NCBI GenBank assembly: GCA_903871335.1
Contig: CAIQGE010000032.1
Span: 1 to 61,068 of the forward strand
From: an uncultured Actinomycetes bacterium
GTDB taxonomy: Bacteria; Actinomycetota; Acidimicrobiia; Acidimicrobiales; RAAP-2
Direction: 5' to 3'
DNA length: 61,068 nucleotides
Shown here one piece after another: positions 59,433 through 61,068 of the stretch. A program made the position numbers and the translations under genes. The notes under the pieces were generated by a model that had not been told where the DNA came from, made no database searches, and was given only the letters and a program-made list of their open reading frames with translations. Positions within the stretch are counted from its first letter, which is position 1, and each line of letters begins with the position of its first letter.

Positions 59433-61067
59433 CTAGGGCGTTCCGGCCACCCACACGTAGGGGATCGCGGCGACTCCGGGGGTTGGCACGAAAGTGGTGG
59501 GAAACGAAGGGGGCGTCGTGAAGAACGCGTTCGCGACACCACCGAGAAGTGGCCCTCCACCGAGCGGTGCGCCGATGACCGAGTTGAGTAGTCCGATACC
59601 CGTGACGCTCGGCATCACGTCGGCGACGACCCCGATGGCGAGGTAGAGGACGCCGGACGTGCTCGGGGTATACGACGTCGCCGCACCGGCGGCCGTTCGA
59701 GCAATCGCTCCGCCGTAGGTTGTTCGCGGGCTAATCGTCGAGCCCAGATCATTCGTGGTTGCGAGCAGGTGAAAGTTTTGATCGAGCAGGGCTAACCAAT
59801 GGTTGGTGACGTTGGTGGCCCCAGAAGCTCCCGCGTACCAGCCGAGGTATCGGATCGGCACGCCCGCACTTATGGTCAGCGCCGCGATGAGTGGCTGCCC
59901 TGACGTCATGGTCACTGACGTCTCGTCGTTGATGAGAATCCGAGGAAACGACTGTCCGAGGCACACACTGTTGACGTCGGGTGCTGAGGCGCCGAGGTAG
60001 GTCGTACCCAAATCCGCCGAGGGGGTGACGTGACCTTCGTAGGCACCCTCAAAATTGAGGGTGCCGTAATTCTGAACGAGGCCCGTTGAGTACGTGACCA
60101 GATCGACGTAACCAACGGCCGAGAAGGTGGCCGCGGTTCCCACGAAGAGCGAACAGGTTCGAACGGGGAGAGTGGATCCGCCGCCTTCCATATTCCATTG
60201 CAGTGAACTACGTCGGAGATTGGATGAGTCGGTGCTCGTGCCGGTCGACCAGCCCGTCGATCCGGTGCCCGGCCACCCAATCACGCAGCCCGCGGGCACG
60301 ACTTCGATGGTGCCGCCCGTGTAATCCACCGAGGGCGCGAATCGGTAGGTCGCAATGCTGGACATGCCCAAGGGATTCGGGCCGCGCACCATGACGGCCT
60401 GTGGATTGTGCCCTGCGGCGTCCTTCAGGATCACGATTTCACCGTCGGCCACCGCGCTCGTCGACGCACTCCTGAGCGACAGCACCGTCGCGGCTGTCGC
60501 GGCTGTCGCGGGAGCGGGAGCGGACGCGATGGTGCCCACGACGACGCTCGCGCTGCTGCCGTTGTTGCCCTGCCAGTTGAGGTGGGACCCGTAGAGCTGG
60601 GCCGCGACGGAACCGCTGCCGCGCACCACGACCCCGCGCTGTCGGACGCGACTACATTCAATGACAAAGCGAATCATCCGCGTATAACCAAAGGAATTGG
60701 TTCCGGTGGCCGCGTCGAATTCGATGCCGACGTAGCAATTGTGCACGCCGGCGTTCGGACCGAAGACGGTCTGTTCCGTCCAGCGAGCGACACCATTGGT
60801 GTCGGTGGAGTTCGTGAGTTGCCACCCTCGGGCACCCGGCCGGCCCACGAAGGGCCACGTGCTGTCCGGTGTCGCGGCGGCGTTATGAACGAGTCCGTCG
60901 TAGTAAGCGCCGACAGCGTTCGAGTGACGTACGCCGACGCCCCCCGACGTCAGTCCGGTGCAGTCCATCACGGAAAAGACCACGGGGGACATCGGTGGTG
61001 TGATGGGTTGGGCCCAATAGGCCGGATCCGACATCTGGGTGTTGATCGCGACGCCGGAACCAAAAGG
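59433..61067 (-). CDS. Large repetitive surface- or phage-tail-like protein, 5' end outside the window
   Basis: At least 544 residues are encoded; the frame remains open to the right edge, so the ATG at 61034 is probably internal. The sequence is rich in Gly, Ser, Thr and Ala with few Lys, and short beta-strand patterns repeat. RMIRFVIECSRVRQRGVVVRG and the following NWQGNNGSSA region suggest a beta-helix or tail-fibre-like fold. Segments such as PIRYLGWYAG and HWLALLDQNFHLLATT look like a C-terminal lectin- or receptor-binding type module. No family is claimed. It could be a prophage tail or a secreted surface protein; sequence beyond the window is needed to decide. Confidence 0.55.
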   Translation of the reverse strand, partial: PFGSGVAINTQMSDPAYWAQPITPPMSPVVFSVMDCTGLTSGGVGVRHSNAVGAYYDGLVHNAAATPDSTWPFVGRPGARGWQLTNSTDTNGVARWTEQTVFGPNAGVHNCYVGIEFDAATGTNSFGYTRMIRFVIECSRVRQRGVVVRGSGSVAAQLYGSHLNWQGNNGSSASVVVGTIASAPAPATAATAATVLSLRSASTSAVADGEIVILKDAAGHNPQAVMVRGPNPLGMSSIATYRFAPSVDYTGGTIEVVPAGCVIGWPGTGSTGWSTGTSTDSSNLRRSSLQWNMEGGGSTLPVRTCSLFVGTAATFSAVGYVDLVTYSTGLVQNYGTLNFEGAYEGHVTPSADLGTTYLGASAPDVNSVCLGQSFPRILINDETSVTMTSGQPLIAALTISAGVPIRYLGWYAGASGATNVTNHWLALLDQNFHLLATTNDLGSTISPRTTYGGAIARTAAGAATSYTPSTSGVLYLAIGVVADVMPSVTGIGLLNSVIGAPLGGGPLLGGVANAFFTTPPSFPTTFVPTPGVAAIPYVWVAGTP

Positions 61068-61068
61068 C

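Overview
The window looks like the chromosome of a high-GC actinobacterium, probably of the class Acidimicrobiia. The lineage call is an inference from the dnaK-grpE-dnaJ-hspR-clpB cluster, a PII protein with Tyr51 beside an Amt transporter, an EtfD-like Fe-S membrane protein, frequent GTG starts and very tight gene packing. No 16S rRNA gene is present to confirm it.

Bases 1 to about 10,900 are accessory DNA. The core is an integrative element of the actinomycete AICE type (pSAM2-like). It carries a small conserved protein, a 48-residue membrane peptide, an FtsK/TraB-type DNA translocase, a RepSA-like HUH replication initiator, a sigma-factor-like protein, a membrane-anchored SARP-type regulator on the opposite strand, an excisionase and a tyrosine integrase. 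The genes from 473 to 4340 are chained by start/stop overlaps and are preceded by hairpins and a palindrome. Between the integrase and tRNA-Gly(CCC) lies a lower-GC scrap heap: orphan membrane proteins, a 203-bp inverted duplication, two ISL3 transposase tails and a tRNA-3'-end-like fragment. An IS3-type transposase remnant lies at the far left. Neither outer attachment site could be recognised.

Bases 10,900 to 26,000 are conserved chromosome. They hold dcd, an EtfD-like oxidoreductase, amt-glnK (with a possible GlnR array upstream), gpmA, an MMPL transporter, small envelope proteins, and the heat-shock cluster dnaK-grpE-dnaJ-hspR-clpB. A DUF3626 gene of lower GC sits between clpB and purA.

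Bases 26,900 to 40,600 hold most of IMP/AMP synthesis and one pyrimidine gene in tight array: purA-purD-purB-purC-purS-(DinB-like)-purQ, purL, purF-purM-pyrE. Two genes on the other strand (a Lys-rich protein and a PHP phosphoesterase) are wedged in, with stop codons that overlap those of purQ and purL. PurS, PurQ and the small-form PurL together form FGAM synthase.

Bases 40,600 to 61,068 are mixed metabolism and transport: a serine beta-lactamase-like protein with a membrane protein, a COG4280 membrane protein, proline catabolism (P5C dehydrogenase and proline dehydrogenase), tRNA-Asp and tRNA-Phe, an EamA permease, a ugp-type sugar or glycerophosphodiester ABC importer, nitronate monooxygenase with an alpha/beta-hydrolase-fold protein lacking its nucleophile, a large secreted propeller-IPT protein, a VOC protein, an Old Yellow Enzyme homologue, PhnA, a TauE/SafE permease, and a large phage- or surface-like protein cut by the right edge.

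The observations most worth following are the membrane-spanning SARP regulator inside the AICE, the inverted duplication and IS debris beside tRNA-Gly, the repeated pattern of convergent genes with interlocked stop codons, and the possible GlnR operator before amt.
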